Shown: positions 10,873 to 22,638, counted from the first letter of the stretch. The stretch: DNA of 64,000 nucleotides from Ryuthela nishihirai (GCA_038380435.1 JAWZYU010000019.1:32823801-32887800); one strand, 5' to 3'. Translations and numbers: made by a program. Notes: generated from the letters alone by a model not told the origin.

Positions 10873-11270
10873 TGGTATGACGAAGAAAGAATTTCAGTCG
10901 CCGAAGATATTTTCTTTGGCACTTAACTCCAGTACATTAAAATGGGTAAAATTTTAAGTTTCATCAATTTTATGAAAAAATTTGCAGTCATTTCTGTTTT
11001 AATTCCTGCATACTGCTGAGTTTTAATTAACAACTAGATTTTTGTTTTGGTGCCATCTCTCGGATTGTTTTGAAGTTTTTTATATATTGTAATTATTGAT
11101 ATTTTTATCTTATTTTAACTGATTTTCAAATGTGAAAAATTGTTATCTTATGTATACGATTAGTTTTTTTTAACGCATAAAAGTAAGTTATTGTTCCTTT
11201 AATTTAGATAACTGATAAATTTTTTTAGATATTGGTCAATAGATAAAGTGAGTGCAAAATAGTACTAATG
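10873..11270. other. AT-rich DNA, nothing assigned
   Basis: T- and A-rich stretch without TE ends or coding bias. It includes the 16-bp left flank of the next SINE-A. Confidence 0.4.
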
Positions 11271-11275
11271 AAATG

Positions 11276-11664
11276 GTTGGATGTGTTACCCAGAGCATCA
11301 TTTTTTTGCACAAAATGGGCTAAATGGCCAGGTCGCAAGGATCCCGAGCGATCAGAGAAGATTGGGGGAGGGGACCCAATGGACAGCTACAAACAGTAGG
11401 CTGATGGTAACCTCTCATCAAGGCGTCCAGCGTATTCTTTAGCGTGCACAGGATATGGCTCTCTAGCGCACGGGGCACGACTTTATGTTCCATCCGATGG
11501 ACGGCGGTCTTTCCAAGACCATCGGTGGCCGCTTTCTGATCGAGGGCAGAATGGGGATTAACGGAGATAAATATCAAAGCTGGAACAGTTGGGATTCGAA
11601 CGGGGAAACTTAAAACTTCAGATTATGAGCCACGTCACGCTACCGACTTAGCCAACACCAGCCA
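11276..11664 (-). mobile_element. SINE-A, full length, displaced TSD
   Basis: Complete reverse copy. AGTGCAAAATAGTACT (11251-11266) and AGTGCAAAATAGTGCT (11681-11696) match at 15 of 16 bases and lie a few bases outside the recognisable SINE ends. The inserted copy therefore had short extra terminal sequence. Confidence 0.9.
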
Positions 11665-11699
11665 TTTCCCAATAAAAAAAAGTGCAAAATAGTGCTTGT

Positions 11700-12778
11700 A
11701 ATAGTAAAAAGAAATTTTGACAGTAATGTTAAATAAATAAGTAAACAGTGTTAAGTGAATAATCCTTTTTTTATTATATATGAACGTTTAAATCAGTATT
11801 TAGTAATAAAAAAATCCTAATAATACGAAAGGTTAAAGTAGATTTGAATTCTGAAAAGGTTGAGTAGTTATGGAGCTAGTGACAGAAAATTCGGTTTTAA
11901 ATGCACAACTTTCTCTATGCTAAACTTACGAAAATACTAATTTAATGCCATCTTATTTTTGCCTAGGTTCCTGTGGATCAGAAAACAAAAATTCTCCTTG
12001 ACCCCATTCCTTGACAAGAAGAATAGTTACGATATGACTATACCACAAATGATCACCCACTTGTGACTTGCAGCATTACGAGAATGGGCTTCCGACGTCT
12101 CCAGTAAGTACTGTATCCAAGAGACATTTCCATGTAAGGGGTCAGAAATCCCCACACATTCTGGACATTGTGAATAAGCATCATTCCTCTTCTCGTGTGT
12201 AATATTTCTGTGTACAGTGAACAGTGAAGAAGTATCAACTGGGGACGAGAATGAATTTGTTAACGAAGAATACTTTTAATTTGGTAGATCCTGTACATTT
12301 TGCAGTTGATATCATGTTGGCAATCCATTGAAGATTGGATACTTCCGTTTATGTGACTACCTCAGGGGAATTCAGTCGTTTCCTCCCCTCTTAACGAACT
12401 AACATGATTGGCCAGTTCTCTTTACATATATATTATATATAAGTTTTACCGTTGACTTTCAACCAGCATGTGCCAAAAAGCTTGGCAAATGATTGTGGTG
12501 TCTTGCTTGTTATCCCATTCGTCAGTGCCGCATCAGATGTTTTGTATTTTCTTATGGAACAGAATAAATATTGTCCAGTGGTGCTTGATGCTCTTTTTAA
12601 ATAACGTGCAAGTGTTTTTTGGTTGTTCTTTCTCTCAATTTGTTATGGGGTATTTAAATACTAATAGTTTCTTCTTTAAATAGATCACATATATAATTTA
12701 TAACGTGATTAACTGAGTTTCGACTTTGTGGCGATTTAACAACTGTCAATGGATGCTCAATTAAAGATATTATGTATT
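11700..12778. other. Unique DNA, nothing assigned
   Basis: Two short open frames (12053-12238 minus, 12468-12683 plus) show no recognisable motif or codon bias. A short TATATA tract is at 12427. Confidence 0.4.
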
Positions 12779-12786
12779 GGAGAGGG

Positions 12787-13118
12787 CAAGGCCAGCGCGA
12801 GGCGGGTTCAGCGTGTTCCTCGAAACCCGGCTCCGCGCTTTAAAAAGCCCCTCGGTCAACGAAAAGCTCATCGTAAAAAACGAAATTTCGGTCAAAATTG
12901 ACCGAAATAGCGAAATCGGTCAATTTTCATGACGTAATTAAAGATTTTGCGTCGAGAAAAATTATGTACTATTTATAATATACTCGGTGTTCCTCTAAGT
13001 TGTATGTAGATATGTACCACACTTTGTACTTATAATAAATAATTTATTATTATAAAATTTAGAAGTACATATATATCAGTTTTTTTTTTTGGCTACACAA
13101 AAGTTTACGCCGGCCCTG
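12787..13118. mobile_element. hAT-like element, 332 bp, exact 8-bp TSD
   Basis: Imperfect TIRs CAAGGCCAGCGCGA and (reverse) CAGGGCCGGCGTAA. GGAGAGGG is exactly duplicated at 12779-12786 and 13119-13126. The interior is AT-rich and non-coding with a poly-T run. The 8-bp TSD and CARGGCC ends point to the hAT superfamily; the family is not identified. Confidence 0.87.
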
Positions 13119-13417
13119 GGAGAGGGTTTGTCTCTCTTTTTTCATCAACAATTGATCCTAAATGGTGAGAGCTAGAACCACCAAATTCGATGTACAGCTT
13201 CTTCTGACCGAAATTCAAAGGAACGTAAAGTTATTGACTTTTAGTCTTTCTTTCTTCCCCTCCCCCCACTAGAAAAAAACGGATAAATGATATCTATTAA
13301 ACGGTAAGAGTAACAATTACTGAATTCGGTATGCACTTTTCACTTATTGTGAGTTAAAGAAATACAAGGCTTTCAGCCCTAACGTGCCACCCCCCGCCCC
13401 CACACCTCAAGAAAAAA

Positions 13418-13676
13418 AAAGGTTCAGTCGGTATTAGGTCAGGCGGGAAAACTACAGTTCCCAGGTTCGAGTCCCAATTGTGTCAACATTGAGATTTATC
13501 TCCGCTAACTACCAGCATGCCATCGGAGAAAAAAGGGACACCAATGGATTCTCCTAACAGCTGTCCAGTAGATCCCCTTGATAAACTTTTCTCTGGGCCG
13601 TTGGGGCCCTTGACTTGGCTATTTAGCCCCAATGTCGACAAAAAGGTGCCGCTCAGATGTAAAGACAACCCAAAGA
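13418..13676 (+). mobile_element. SINE-A with internal deletion
   Basis: The head has B box GGTTCGAGTCCC. The body then jumps from CACCAATGGA to CTCCTAACAGCTGTCCAGT, losing the central GTTAAAGAACACG segment, and ends GTAAAGACAACCCAA. Confidence 0.88.
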
Positions 13677-13800
13677 AAGGCTCTCAGCATGAAAACAGCG
13701 GAAGAATTTCTCCTAACCGGTAAGAGCAGGATCCTCGAATTCAATATCAGCATTTATTATCATGATTTAAAGCAATGTATAAATTGACCTCCCAAGTCTT

Positions 13801-14191
13801 TGAAGGTGGGATGGCTCTGTGGGCAGCGCGCTAGGCTCGTAATCTATAGTTCCCAGATTCCAGTCCCAGCTGGGCTAACGTTCAGCTTTCTCTCCAGAAA
13901 ACTTCCCTCCCTGCTATAGATCAGTAGAAGACACCGATGGGCTTGGAAAGGCCGCCGTTCGTCGGATGGGACATTAAGTAGTGGTCCCATGTGTGGGTCA
14001 GCCATATCCTGTGCACGTTAAAGAACACGTTGTACGTTGCCTTGACGGGAGGCTACAGTCTCCCAACAGTTGTTCCAGTGGTTTCCCTCCCCATCCTTCT
14101 CCGAGCCTTCGTGGTCCATGTGACCTGACCATTTAGCCCATGGTGTGCACAAAAGTGCCGCTCAGAGGTAAAACAACCCAACATCTGTTCT
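13801..14191 (+). mobile_element. SINE-A, full length
   Basis: All segments are present from GGTGGGATGGCTCTG to GAGGTAAAACAACCCAAC. The B box is weakened (AGATTCCAGTCCC). Confidence 0.93.
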
Positions 14192-14199
14192 CCTACAAG

Positions 14200-16220
14200 A
14201 AAAAATGGGGGTGATAGGCCCCATATACACCCCAGATTCGCACCTGATGTGAAGCAGATTTTGAGAAGAATTGCATTTAATATGAAATAAAAAAGATATT
14301 AATATCAAATTTAATCAGAAAATTACGCAACTAAAAACATTAACGCATAAAGTGTTACATTTATATAAGGACTACATATCGAAAGTATCACATCTAACAT
14401 AAAAAGTACACATTGAAAAGAATTGGGTTTAAAATGTATTAAACAAAAAATTTAAAAGCAGTATTATCATCATTGTGATGTTAGAGGTACAATGGCATCT
14501 ACTGGATAAAACATATAAAAAAAATACGAGATAGGAAGGCATTTAGCTTAAGGACTTCCCACTGAGACGTAGTAAGAGAGCCCAGAGGGTGGTTTCAACT
14601 CTCTGAGCCAAGAGTTGGGCTACGGGTTATCTGAATATTCATCAAGTGCTTGAAATGTTTTTATATGTAGTAAGAGACACATAAATAAAGAATGACATTT
14701 TAGAAATTCCAAAGCATTGCATCTTATTGAATAGGGATTTAGTTCATAGGCATGCATTAAATAAAGAGTGTTGGCAGCACATACAGAATTAATATATCGC
14801 ATGTATATAAATATGTTCCCGTGATTACGATAAATAATAATATCGTTTTTACTGTTCGTTGTTGAATAACAACTAATTTGCATCTTTGCATAGATTTGAT
14901 TTTTGCACCTTTTTCGTTGACATTGCATTTTTTTTTTTCACTGACAATGCATCTTTGCATTGATTTTTTTCATCTTTTTCTTTGACGAAATTTGACTTGT
15001 TGGATGCGATTCTTACAACCCAAACTGCTGATTTTGAACAACATTGGGCTCAGAGGTGGTACAACGAACCAGGATCATTTTCTTGAGATCAGCATCATAA
15101 ATTTTCGCTGTTTTAGCACCGCATCATTTTACAAAATTGCTGGAACTTTCAGAATATATGTTTAAAAGATAGATGTCAGAAACGCCAAAATGTATTTTGA
15201 ATGTGACTTTCAACTAAAAAAAGCAGCAAAAGTTTCTGTTACAGTCGAAAGCATTTAACACCAAAAAAGACAAATATTGGTTAACACAAAACTAAAATTT
15301 GGTCCATTTCGAAGACAATACTTTTTACAGCATAAATATGTTTTAACGCAAAAAACAAAATACACAAAAAAACTCAACACGAAAATTTTCAACTGTCCGA
15401 GAAATAAAATCATATTTCATACTTCTTTATATATGCGAAATTTAAAGAAGATCAGCAGATATAATCACAACCACTGTTTGATTAAATTTTGAACAGTTTG
15501 AAATTTCTTGCTAATTAATTATTTATCAGCTGCTATAAATACACTAGTGTATTTGACTCGATAGCTGGGAAGCAGGCTAATACTTTTGTCAACCGATTTT
15601 GACTGTATTTTCCTGTGCTCCATTCAGATTGGAACGCAGCAAAAATTGATTGGGAATAAAATTCATAATGAAGGCTCGATGGGCTCAGAACCTAAATATT
15701 TAACCAATAAAGGTCTTGTTCGATCTTTGTCATCATCTTCACTCTCAAAATGCGAAGTAGGCTTATGAATAGCGTTAGGATTAGCCTTTATGAATAGCGT
15801 TAGGCGTCAACAATATACTGTTAAAGCGAAATTCTGTTAACAAGAAATATTCACAAAGGTCCCCTGAGGTTCGTGTTAACCATTTTTTGCACTGTATATG
15901 ATATTTATGTTGTAAAAGATTAATTATTGCACTTGATCGTAGTTTTCTAAAGGAGAGTACATAATATGTCGAAGAGTTTGGTTACATTAATCGGCAAATT
16001 TGATGTAAAATTTCAAATAAGAGAGAAGACACATAAAATGTCTTGCAAACACAGAATTCATGAATTGTTTGCTGAAAAAAAATATTTTCGTCGCGAGTGA
16101 GATATGAACGTTTGAAGTTACGCCACTGTTGATGACAGCCATAATTTCCCTTAACAGAAACACAATCTTCTCTACAATATCTATTAATTGGCAAATGCCT
16201 TATCCGCTGCTATCGTAAAT
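14200..16220. other. Long unique AT-rich stretch
   Basis: No TE ends. Minor features: repeated TTGCATCTTTGCAT-like words at 14880-14965 and a short direct repeat TATGAATAGCGTTAGG near 15764 and 15788. Open frames are of chance length. Confidence 0.45.
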
Positions 16221-16227
16221 GAATGAA

Positions 16228-16534
16228 GGGAGTTGGACTCAGTCGATAGCAAGCTAGGCTCGTAATCTGCCGTTAATCAGTTCGACTCCCAATTGTGATT
16301 ACTTTTTGATTGTCTCTGCTACTCCTAACGTTGCTCTCGATGAGACACAGGACACCGATGAATTTTGAAAAGCCGTGGTCCCTCGGATAGAATGTTAAGC
16401 TAAGCCTCTTCTTCTGGAGTACTGCATACATTAAACATCACACTAATGTCCTAGATGGGAGGATTCCATCTATTGACTAATAGATATACAGTGGATCTCC
16501 TCCTTTCCCCACCTTTTGACACTTGGGAGTCCTT
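16228..16534 (+). mobile_element. SINE-A, strongly diverged
   Basis: Head GTTGGACTCAGTCGATAGC and CTAGGCTCGTAATCTGC, body with ACACCGATGAATTTTG and TCCCTCGGATAG. The 3' end decays after GGGAGTCCTTG. Confidence 0.8.
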
Positions 16535-16612
16535 GTTTCAAACCCGCTTCAAATGGATAGATACAGTGTCCTTGTGAGAATCGTTATTAACTGCACAATT
16601 GAAAAATTCAAG

Positions 16613-16991
16613 GGTTGAGTTGTTTTACCTCTGAGCAGCACTTTTTTTGCACACCATGGGCTAAATGGGCAGGTCACATGGACCCCGAAGGCTCAGAGAA
16701 GGTTGGGGGAAGGGACCCACTGAAAAAAGATGGGAGACAGATGGTAGCCTCCCGTCAAGGCCATCCAGCGTGTTCTTTAAAGTGCACAGGGTATGGCTCA
16801 CCCACACATGGGGCCACGGCTTAACGTCCCATCCGATCGACGGCGGCTTTTCCAAGCCCATCGGTGTTCCCTACTGACCGTGGACAGGAATTTTTCAGAG
16901 ATAAATCTCAACGCTGACCCAGCTAGGACTCGAACCTGGGAACTACAGATTACGAGCCTGGCAAGCTATCGACTGAGCCACCCCCGCCCCA
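16613..16991 (-). mobile_element. SINE-A, full length with 12-bp TSD
   Basis: GAAAAATTCAAG at 16601-16612 and 16992-17003 flanks a complete reverse copy with intact head. Confidence 0.97.
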
Positions 16992-17271
16992 GAAAAATTC
17001 AAGTTCTTATACCTTGTGAATCACGATGTTTGTACAGCATTGTTTTCTTCACACCCACTCACACACAAAAATACAGTTTAGTCACCCTCCCCCCCTCCTG
17101 GTGTGTGTTCTAGTATCTTGTTTTCTCTCCATATCCAACTTCGCTACGATATACGTAGGACGTCTGGTATTTATTATCTGCAACCAGAACGTTCATGCTG
17201 AGTTTTCGCCGACAGAAGTGTATTTTTAATGCTACTGATAGTGTCACTGTGAGAATGATTTCTGCATTAAA

Positions 17272-17613
17272 TTGGGTTGCTTTACTTCTGAGCTGTACTT
17301 TTTTTTATAGAAAATGGGCTAAATGACCAGGCTCAGAGAAGTCTCGAAAGATGATCCATTAGACCACTGTTAGGAGATATGGAATCCATCTGTCAAGGCC
17401 ATCCAGCCCGTTCTTTATCGTGCACAGAGTATGGTTACATCCCATCCTACCGACGGTAGCCTTTCCGAAGCCTCCGGTGTCTCTGTTAATCACCGAGAGC
17501 AGAATGGGGATTTAGCGCAGATAAAATCTGAGTGTTGTCATATGTGGGACTCTAACCTGGGAACCACAGATAATGATCCTGTCGCGCTACCAACTGAGCG
17601 TACTCCCGTCCCA
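17272..17613 (-). mobile_element. SINE-A, diverged
   Basis: Reverse copy from the head at CCAACTGAGCGTACTC back to TTGGGTTGCTTTACTTCTGA. Internal losses around the GC-rich block. Confidence 0.85.
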
Positions 17614-17879
17614 ATATGTGACAAAAAAACAAGCTGAACAGAGCTTTCATTTAACATTTAAACTTCCGCAATCTCTGGCATGACTTTAGCACCACAAAAA
17701 GATAGTTATTTTCCCATTCAAACAAGCACCCATCCGGGTGTTAAAATCCGTGTTTTGTCCTGCAGGAACATAAAACATTATTTCGATATAGAACGCTTGG
17801 CATTTTATTATCTTGCATCCTGCGTCTAGTAATTGATAAGGTGCGCAGTTTTATGTCTTTTAAAGATAGAAAAGAAATA

Positions 17880-18454
17880 GTTCCTTAGATCTGATTCGTT
17901 TCTAAAGCGGAGAAAAAAAAATGCTTCTTCAGCCTCTGCTGGATCTTCAGCCGCTGCTGCGTTATAGCTGCTACTGCGGTGTACCTAGTGCAAAAGTGTG
18001 CATACATCGCACCACCGTTACTTGCAGAAAAGTGGTCGGCATTCTGTAGAAACCATCTATTGCCCAGTCTCATTGCGTCGTCGCAGGGGTGCGTTCACAG
18101 AACGAGGGTAGGGTTGCTCAATTCCTCTTGAGTTACTACGCGATCCCTTCATAAAGTCTATTTAACGGCCCCTGTGTAAGCTATAAACGCCTGGACTGAT
18201 GATTCCAGATACCCCGGGTGGCAACAGCATACCAGCATCCGACGCCGAGCTACCTTCTGGCTGCACCTTAGGTCTCGATGAAACGATCAGTTGAACAAGA
18301 TTTACGATCGGTCTTCTCGAATTTCGAAGATCTCATTGACAGTGATGTTCGTACCCCATTAAAGGACTAAACGAACAACTACGTGACCACATTGCAGCAG
18401 ACAAGGGCGCTGCTTTCGTAGTCAAAATGAAAAAGAAAAAGGTGGAAGGTAAAG
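17880..18454 (+). other. Unique GC-richer island with coding-like segment
   Basis: A GC-richer, repeat-free island in AT-rich surroundings. An ATG at 18278 opens a 30-codon frame (MKRSVEQDLRSVFSNFEDL at its start) ending at 18370. An overlapping frame from about 18343 continues with KGLNEQLRDHIAADKGAA and stays open to a plausible donor AAAG|GTGAGA at 18454/18455. A single frameshift would join the two. This could be a pseudogene, a sequencing error in an exon, or chance. No family is recognised. Confidence 0.25.
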
Positions 18455-18998
18455 GTGAGATATTTCATGTAGAAGTCAGAAGGAGTGTAAGGAGAAAACT
18501 GTATCTTAACATAGAAAGTTTTGTTTTCGTTTGCTCTCTATGCATGCTCGGTAACAAGGATTTATTATTAGGCTTCGTGTTAAAAAATTTTTTTGTTTGT
18601 ACAAGTGAAATTATTGGCGCTTTGTTTATTATTTATCTCAACGAATCACATTAGTCACGTTCAGTTTTAACAATCATTCAAAACTCCATAACCTGCAATT
18701 TATAATACTACCTAAGCAACAAACAACGAATCTGAAACATATTTAAGAAACTCACCAAACCAAAGCTCCTTTTTTAATGTGCCATGAGCTGTATTTATCA
18801 TAAATCATTTGTAAAAATTTGTACATATATGCATAAGGTCTTTTTATATCATAGTAATATTTTGTACATAACGCCTGAAGTGAAAGCTCATGGAAAATAA
18901 AACGAAAAAAAGAGGAAAAAAACTAAAAAAATAAAAGAGGATAACAAAAATTTGAGGAAGAAGTAAGAATAAAAAAAACTAAGCAAAAGAAGAGAAAG

Positions 18999-19444
18999 GG
19001 TTGGGTTGTTTTACCTCTGAGCGGCACTTTTTTTGCACACCATGGGCTAAATGGCCAGGTTGGGTTGTTTTACCTCTGAGCGGCACTTTTTTGCACACCA
19101 TGGGCTAAATGGCCAGGTCACATGGACCCCGAAGGCTCAGAGAAAGTTGGGGGAGGGGACCCACTGGAACAGCTGTTGGGAGACAGATGGTAGCCTCCCG
19201 TCAAGGCCATCCAGCGTGTTCTTTAACGTGCACAGGGTATGGCTCTCTCTCACACACGGGGCCACGGCTTAACGTCCCATCCGACGGACGGCGGCCTTTC
19301 CAAGCCCATCGGTGTCCCCTACTGACCGTCGGCAAGGCGGGGAATTTTGCGGAGATAAATCTCAACGCTGACCCAGCTGGGACTCCAACCTGGGAACTAC
19401 AGATTACGAGCCTGGCGCGCTACCAACTGAGCCACCCCCGCCCC
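18999..19444 (-). mobile_element. SINE-A with duplicated 3' tail, 11-bp TSD
   Basis: AGAAGAGAAAG flanks the element at 18988-18998 and 19445-19455. The 3' end segment (GGTTGGGTTGTTTTACCTCT to GGCTAAATGGCC) is present twice in tandem with a 59-bp period. The rest is a near-consensus full-length copy. Confidence 0.96.
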
Positions 19445-19459
19445 AGAAGAGAAAGAAAA

Positions 19460-20320
19460 GCTAAGAAGACTAAGGAAAAAGGAAAGAAAAACTAAGGAAA
19501 AGAAAAACTAAGAAAAACAAAAACTAAGAAAACTAGGAAAGTTTTATAGGCAATGGTGAAAGAAATACTGGTTATTATTTCATATATATTAACAATAAAT
19601 GCAAGGCAACATTAGCAAAGCCTAAACAGTAAAAAATAATTAGCATCTAGCAATGTAACTAAATATCACAATTTTCATTAAATCTACATATCAATTCAAT
19701 GACAAAAGCTGTTTTGTGTTATGTTGAAATAATTTGTTTTACAATTACTAAAGAACAACAATTAACAATCTATATTCATAATTTTATATTCACTATACTT
19801 TAACTTTAAATACACATAAAAGCAAGAGTAATAGTTGATAGATATCATAAACAACACCAATTTAGACGTTAAAGAGTAACCATATATTGAACTAGAAGAA
19901 CGCATATCACCTCTGGCACATAAGAGAATCTCGTTTTCAAAGAGAAATAAGTTTTCCCGTTACCTAATCTTTCACTCTTTAAAAGTTTTAATTTGAGTTA
20001 GCGGATGATGGGAAAGATGCAAATAGTATTTCATTAGTAATTATAAACATAAAAGTATTCGTCTTTTTATTCTTAAATTTAAAAAATTGCATTTCCCACA
20101 CCTTTCTCAGACAAATAAATGGATTATTGCTATCAGTGGATTAGCTCTTAAAAGCTACCAGTAATATTTCAAATTTCTGTTCTATATATAAAAATTGTAA
20201 ACCTAGTTAACAACTCTGCAGTTTAACATTCAATCATCTGTAAAGATATACACGTATTAAAACTACTAAATATCTGACAAATGCGAATTATATAATATTT
20301 CATTAGTTCCAATCAAACTA
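19460..20320. other. A-rich unique DNA
   Basis: Immediately after the SINE, AAGAAAAACTAAGGAAAA-type purine repeats run to about 19545, continuing those before the SINE (18900-18990). Beyond that, AT-rich sequence with nothing assigned. Confidence 0.5.
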
Positions 20321-20550
20321 AAAAAAAGTTTTCTAATTGTCATTTTTACTGTTTGCAATGGAAACTTCATGACGTTCACATTCCACCACAAAAATCACGT
20401 ATTTCTATCATTAATACATGGTTGCAATATTCGTTTGAAATTTTGGAATTTTCAGTATTTTTCACCATTAGAGGGTGCAATTATAGTGTTCGAAAGATTC
20501 CGAAAGTGCGAATCATAAGGTTTTGTCAATATATATCTTACCGCAAAAAA
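20320..20550 (+). repeat. Dispersed repeat R1, copy 1
   Basis: Contains TTTGCAATGGAAACTTCATG, ACATTCCACCACAAAAATCA, GAAATTTTGGAATTTTCA and TTAGAGGGTGCAATTATAG, shared with copies 2 and 3. No ORF or TIR is evident. Class unknown. Confidence 0.75.
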
Positions 20551-20660
20551 AAATATTTTTCCATTTATCTATAAATACAATAATAATCTGCTAAATAAAA
20601 AAAAAGTGCTTTCCCACCCCTCTGGTGTGGAAAATTCTCTATTCAAACAATTCCTCTATT

Positions 20661-20714
20661 CAACAATAAGCTGGCGCCTAGACCCTCTGGGTCTAAGGCG
20701 CCAGCTTATTGTTG
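20661..20714. repeat. 54-bp near-perfect hairpin
   Basis: CAACAATAAGCTGGCGCC plus TAGACCC pairs with GGGTCT plus AAGGCGCCAGCTTATTGTTG. The stem is 25 bp with one bulged base, and the loop is TCT. It is GC-rich within AT-rich DNA. It is too tight for a typical miRNA precursor. Confidence 0.9.
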
Positions 20715-20788
20715 GCAATGAAAATTCCGTGATCTTCACATTCCACCACAAAAATTTTAAATTTCTAGTATAAATATATCGGTCGTAA

Positions 20789-21006
20789 AAACAAAAAAAA
20801 AACAAAAAAAAAAACCTCAAGCAGCTGCTTGTCATAGAGGTCTGACAGGAGCCTGTCAGTTTATATGTCATAGCAGAAGGTCTGTGAGGATGACTGGACC
20901 TCAGCAGAAAAAACGACACATTCATCCATGCCTTACCCGTGGCTCGAACCCAGGCCCCTTAGATCACTAGTCAAGCGCGCTAATAATTCGGCTATAGGAC
21001 GGCTAA
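20789..21006 (-). mobile_element. SINE-B, full length with 11-bp TSD in R1
   Basis: ATCGGTCGTAA at 20778-20788 and 21007-21017 flanks the copy. In element sense it runs from the tRNA-like head (reverse of CGGCTATAGGACGGC) to the CAAGCAGCTGCTTG-type palindrome and ends in a T-rich tail (A-rich here, 20789-20815). Confidence 0.95.
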
Positions 21007-21169
21007 ATCGGTCGTAATAATCTTTTGAAATTTTGGAATTTTCAAATTTTTGCACCTCTAGAGGGCATAATTATAGCTTTAAAGAGATTCGGAAAGTGCA
21101 TATCATAACATTTCATCAATATCTATCCAACACAAAAATAATTTTTAATTTATCTTTGTAAACAAAAAA

Positions 21170-21690
21170 TGTTTGATATCTACAGACGGATAAACGAAAA
21201 CTGAAACTATATATTACAGGTAAATCCAATTAAAACACGTGGCTCGCTTTTTTTTGTCATATGAAATGTAATTTTTCACTCAATAACTATACATTGGATT
21301 CCTTGTGTGGTTTCTGTGCACATGTGGCGATATTTTTACTCCAGTGCGAATCCGTGATACTTGTTGTCGTTTGGCATCCCAAAGAATACTGGCAGTTGAT
21401 TCATTTACTTGTAACCTTTAGTTGGCAACATCCGTTTGATTTGTATTTCAAATGAACAAATCGACAAACTGTTTTGTTACTGAAGACACTCATACACAAT
21501 TGGCTATTAATTATTTTTTGTTCACCAGTTTGTTAATTTAAAAACACGAACTTAACTACGAATACAACCACGTGGTAAGCTAAAAATGGTAACTTAATGT
21601 GTGTGTTTATCGTACACACTTTTTTACTGGTTTTAAATACTTTATCGTGCGTCAAGACATGATTAACAATGCAATATATCATATTAATTA
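21170..21690. other. AT-rich DNA, nothing assigned
   Basis: Contains a 64-codon frame of chance length and no repeat ends. Confidence 0.4.
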
Positions 21691-21719
21691 ATTTAATTTT
21701 CCACGTAATAACATTGTTT

Positions 21720-22110
21720 ACTTGATTTTTCTGGTTTTCCGTGAATCCTTCTATTGCAATTTGTAGCGTGCAAAAAAAGCGGCAAAATTGATATAGCTGG
21801 CCGCTGTACGAAGTTTGAATGACGAAAAATGGCTTGAATTTTTGCGATCCCTCTTATATCGCGATGCAATTCTTTGAACCCCGCGCACCGCGTTACAACG
21901 GGATTTACCTGTCTCTCGTTTCTTGGGAAATGAGATAAAAAGCAAGTTTTCAAACATCTAACTTTTTTCAAACTTTTTTAACCGCGACCCAGTGTGAGAT
22001 CTACTCTGATATTTTCTATTCTATTCCTTTAAAAAAATGCTAGTCGCGACCCACTAAAATTGATTACCTGACCCACTATTGGGTCCCAACCAGCAGTTTG
22101 AAAAACACTG
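21720..22110 (-). mobile_element. One end of a hAT-like element
   Basis: Read in reverse from 22110 it begins CAGTGTTTTTCAAACTGCTG, then GGGTCGCGAC and ACACTGGGTCGCGG. Such termini are typical of hAT elements. The partner end and TSD could not be found. The 92-codon minus-strand frame at 21693-21971 may be a decayed internal part. Confidence 0.55.
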
Positions 22111-22138
22111 ATCTAGATGAATAACTTATCCTCTCTGG

Positions 22139-22446
22139 TATTTATCTCCGCAAAATTCCCCGTCCTGCCCACGGTCAGTAGGGGACACCGATGGGCTTGG
22201 AAAGGCCGCCGTCCGTCGGATGGGACGTTAAGCCGTGACCCCGTGTGCGGGAGAGCCATACCCTGTGCACGTTAAAGAACACGCTGGATGGCCTTGACGG
22301 GAGGTTACCATCTGTCTCCCAACAGCTGTTCCAGTGGGTCCGCTCCCCCAACCTTCTCTGAGCCTTCGGGGTCCGTGTGACCTGGCCATTTAGCCCATGG
22401 TGTGCAAAAAAGTACCGCTCAGAGGTAAAACAACCCAACCCAACCC
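22139..22446 (+). mobile_element. SINE-A, headless copy with 12-bp TSD
   Basis: TATCCTCTCTGG at 22127-22138 and 22447-22458 flanks a copy that starts at TATTTATCTCCGCAAAATTC, so the tRNA head and pol III promoter were lost during insertion. The end is CAACCCAACCCAACCC. Confidence 0.96.
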
Positions 22447-22525
22447 TATCCTCTCTGGCAAATATGGGTAAACAAAAGAAATTCGAACTAAGATGGATGA
22501 TTGAGAAAAAATAATAATAAAAAAA

Positions 22526-22638
22526 ATAAATATCTCCTCAAGCAGCTGCTTGCCACAGAAGTCTGACAGGAGCCTGTCATTTTAATACACCATAGTAGAG
22601 GGATCTGTGAGGATGGCGGGTCCTCAGCAGATAAGGCG
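22526..22638 (-). mobile_element. SINE-B, 5'-truncated
   Basis: Both terminal palindromes (CAAGCAGCTGCTTG; TCTGACAGGAGCCTGTCA) and part of the body are present. The head is missing, and A-rich simple DNA follows. Confidence 0.85.

Larger units (their letters stand above)
20598..21150 (+). repeat. Dispersed repeat R1, copy 2, interrupted
   Basis: Same order of motifs as copy 1, but split by the hairpin at 20661-20714 and by a SINE-B inserted at 20789-21006. R1 resumes exactly after the SINE-B TSD. Confidence 0.75.

Noticed and set aside
12053..12238. Minus-strand 61-codon frame with a CPEC-like reading in another frame
   Set aside because: A single Cys pair without a partner; not enough for a zinc finger call.
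20661..20714. Rho-independent terminator or miRNA precursor
   Set aside because: Terminator logic does not apply in an animal genome; the 3-nt loop and short arms do not fit a Dicer/Drosha precursor.
22175..22438. Recurrent 70-130-residue open frames beginning MGCFTSERHFFAHHGLNGQV
   Set aside because: They are the antisense reading of SINE-A copies and recur wherever a SINE-A is little mutated. No host coding evidence.
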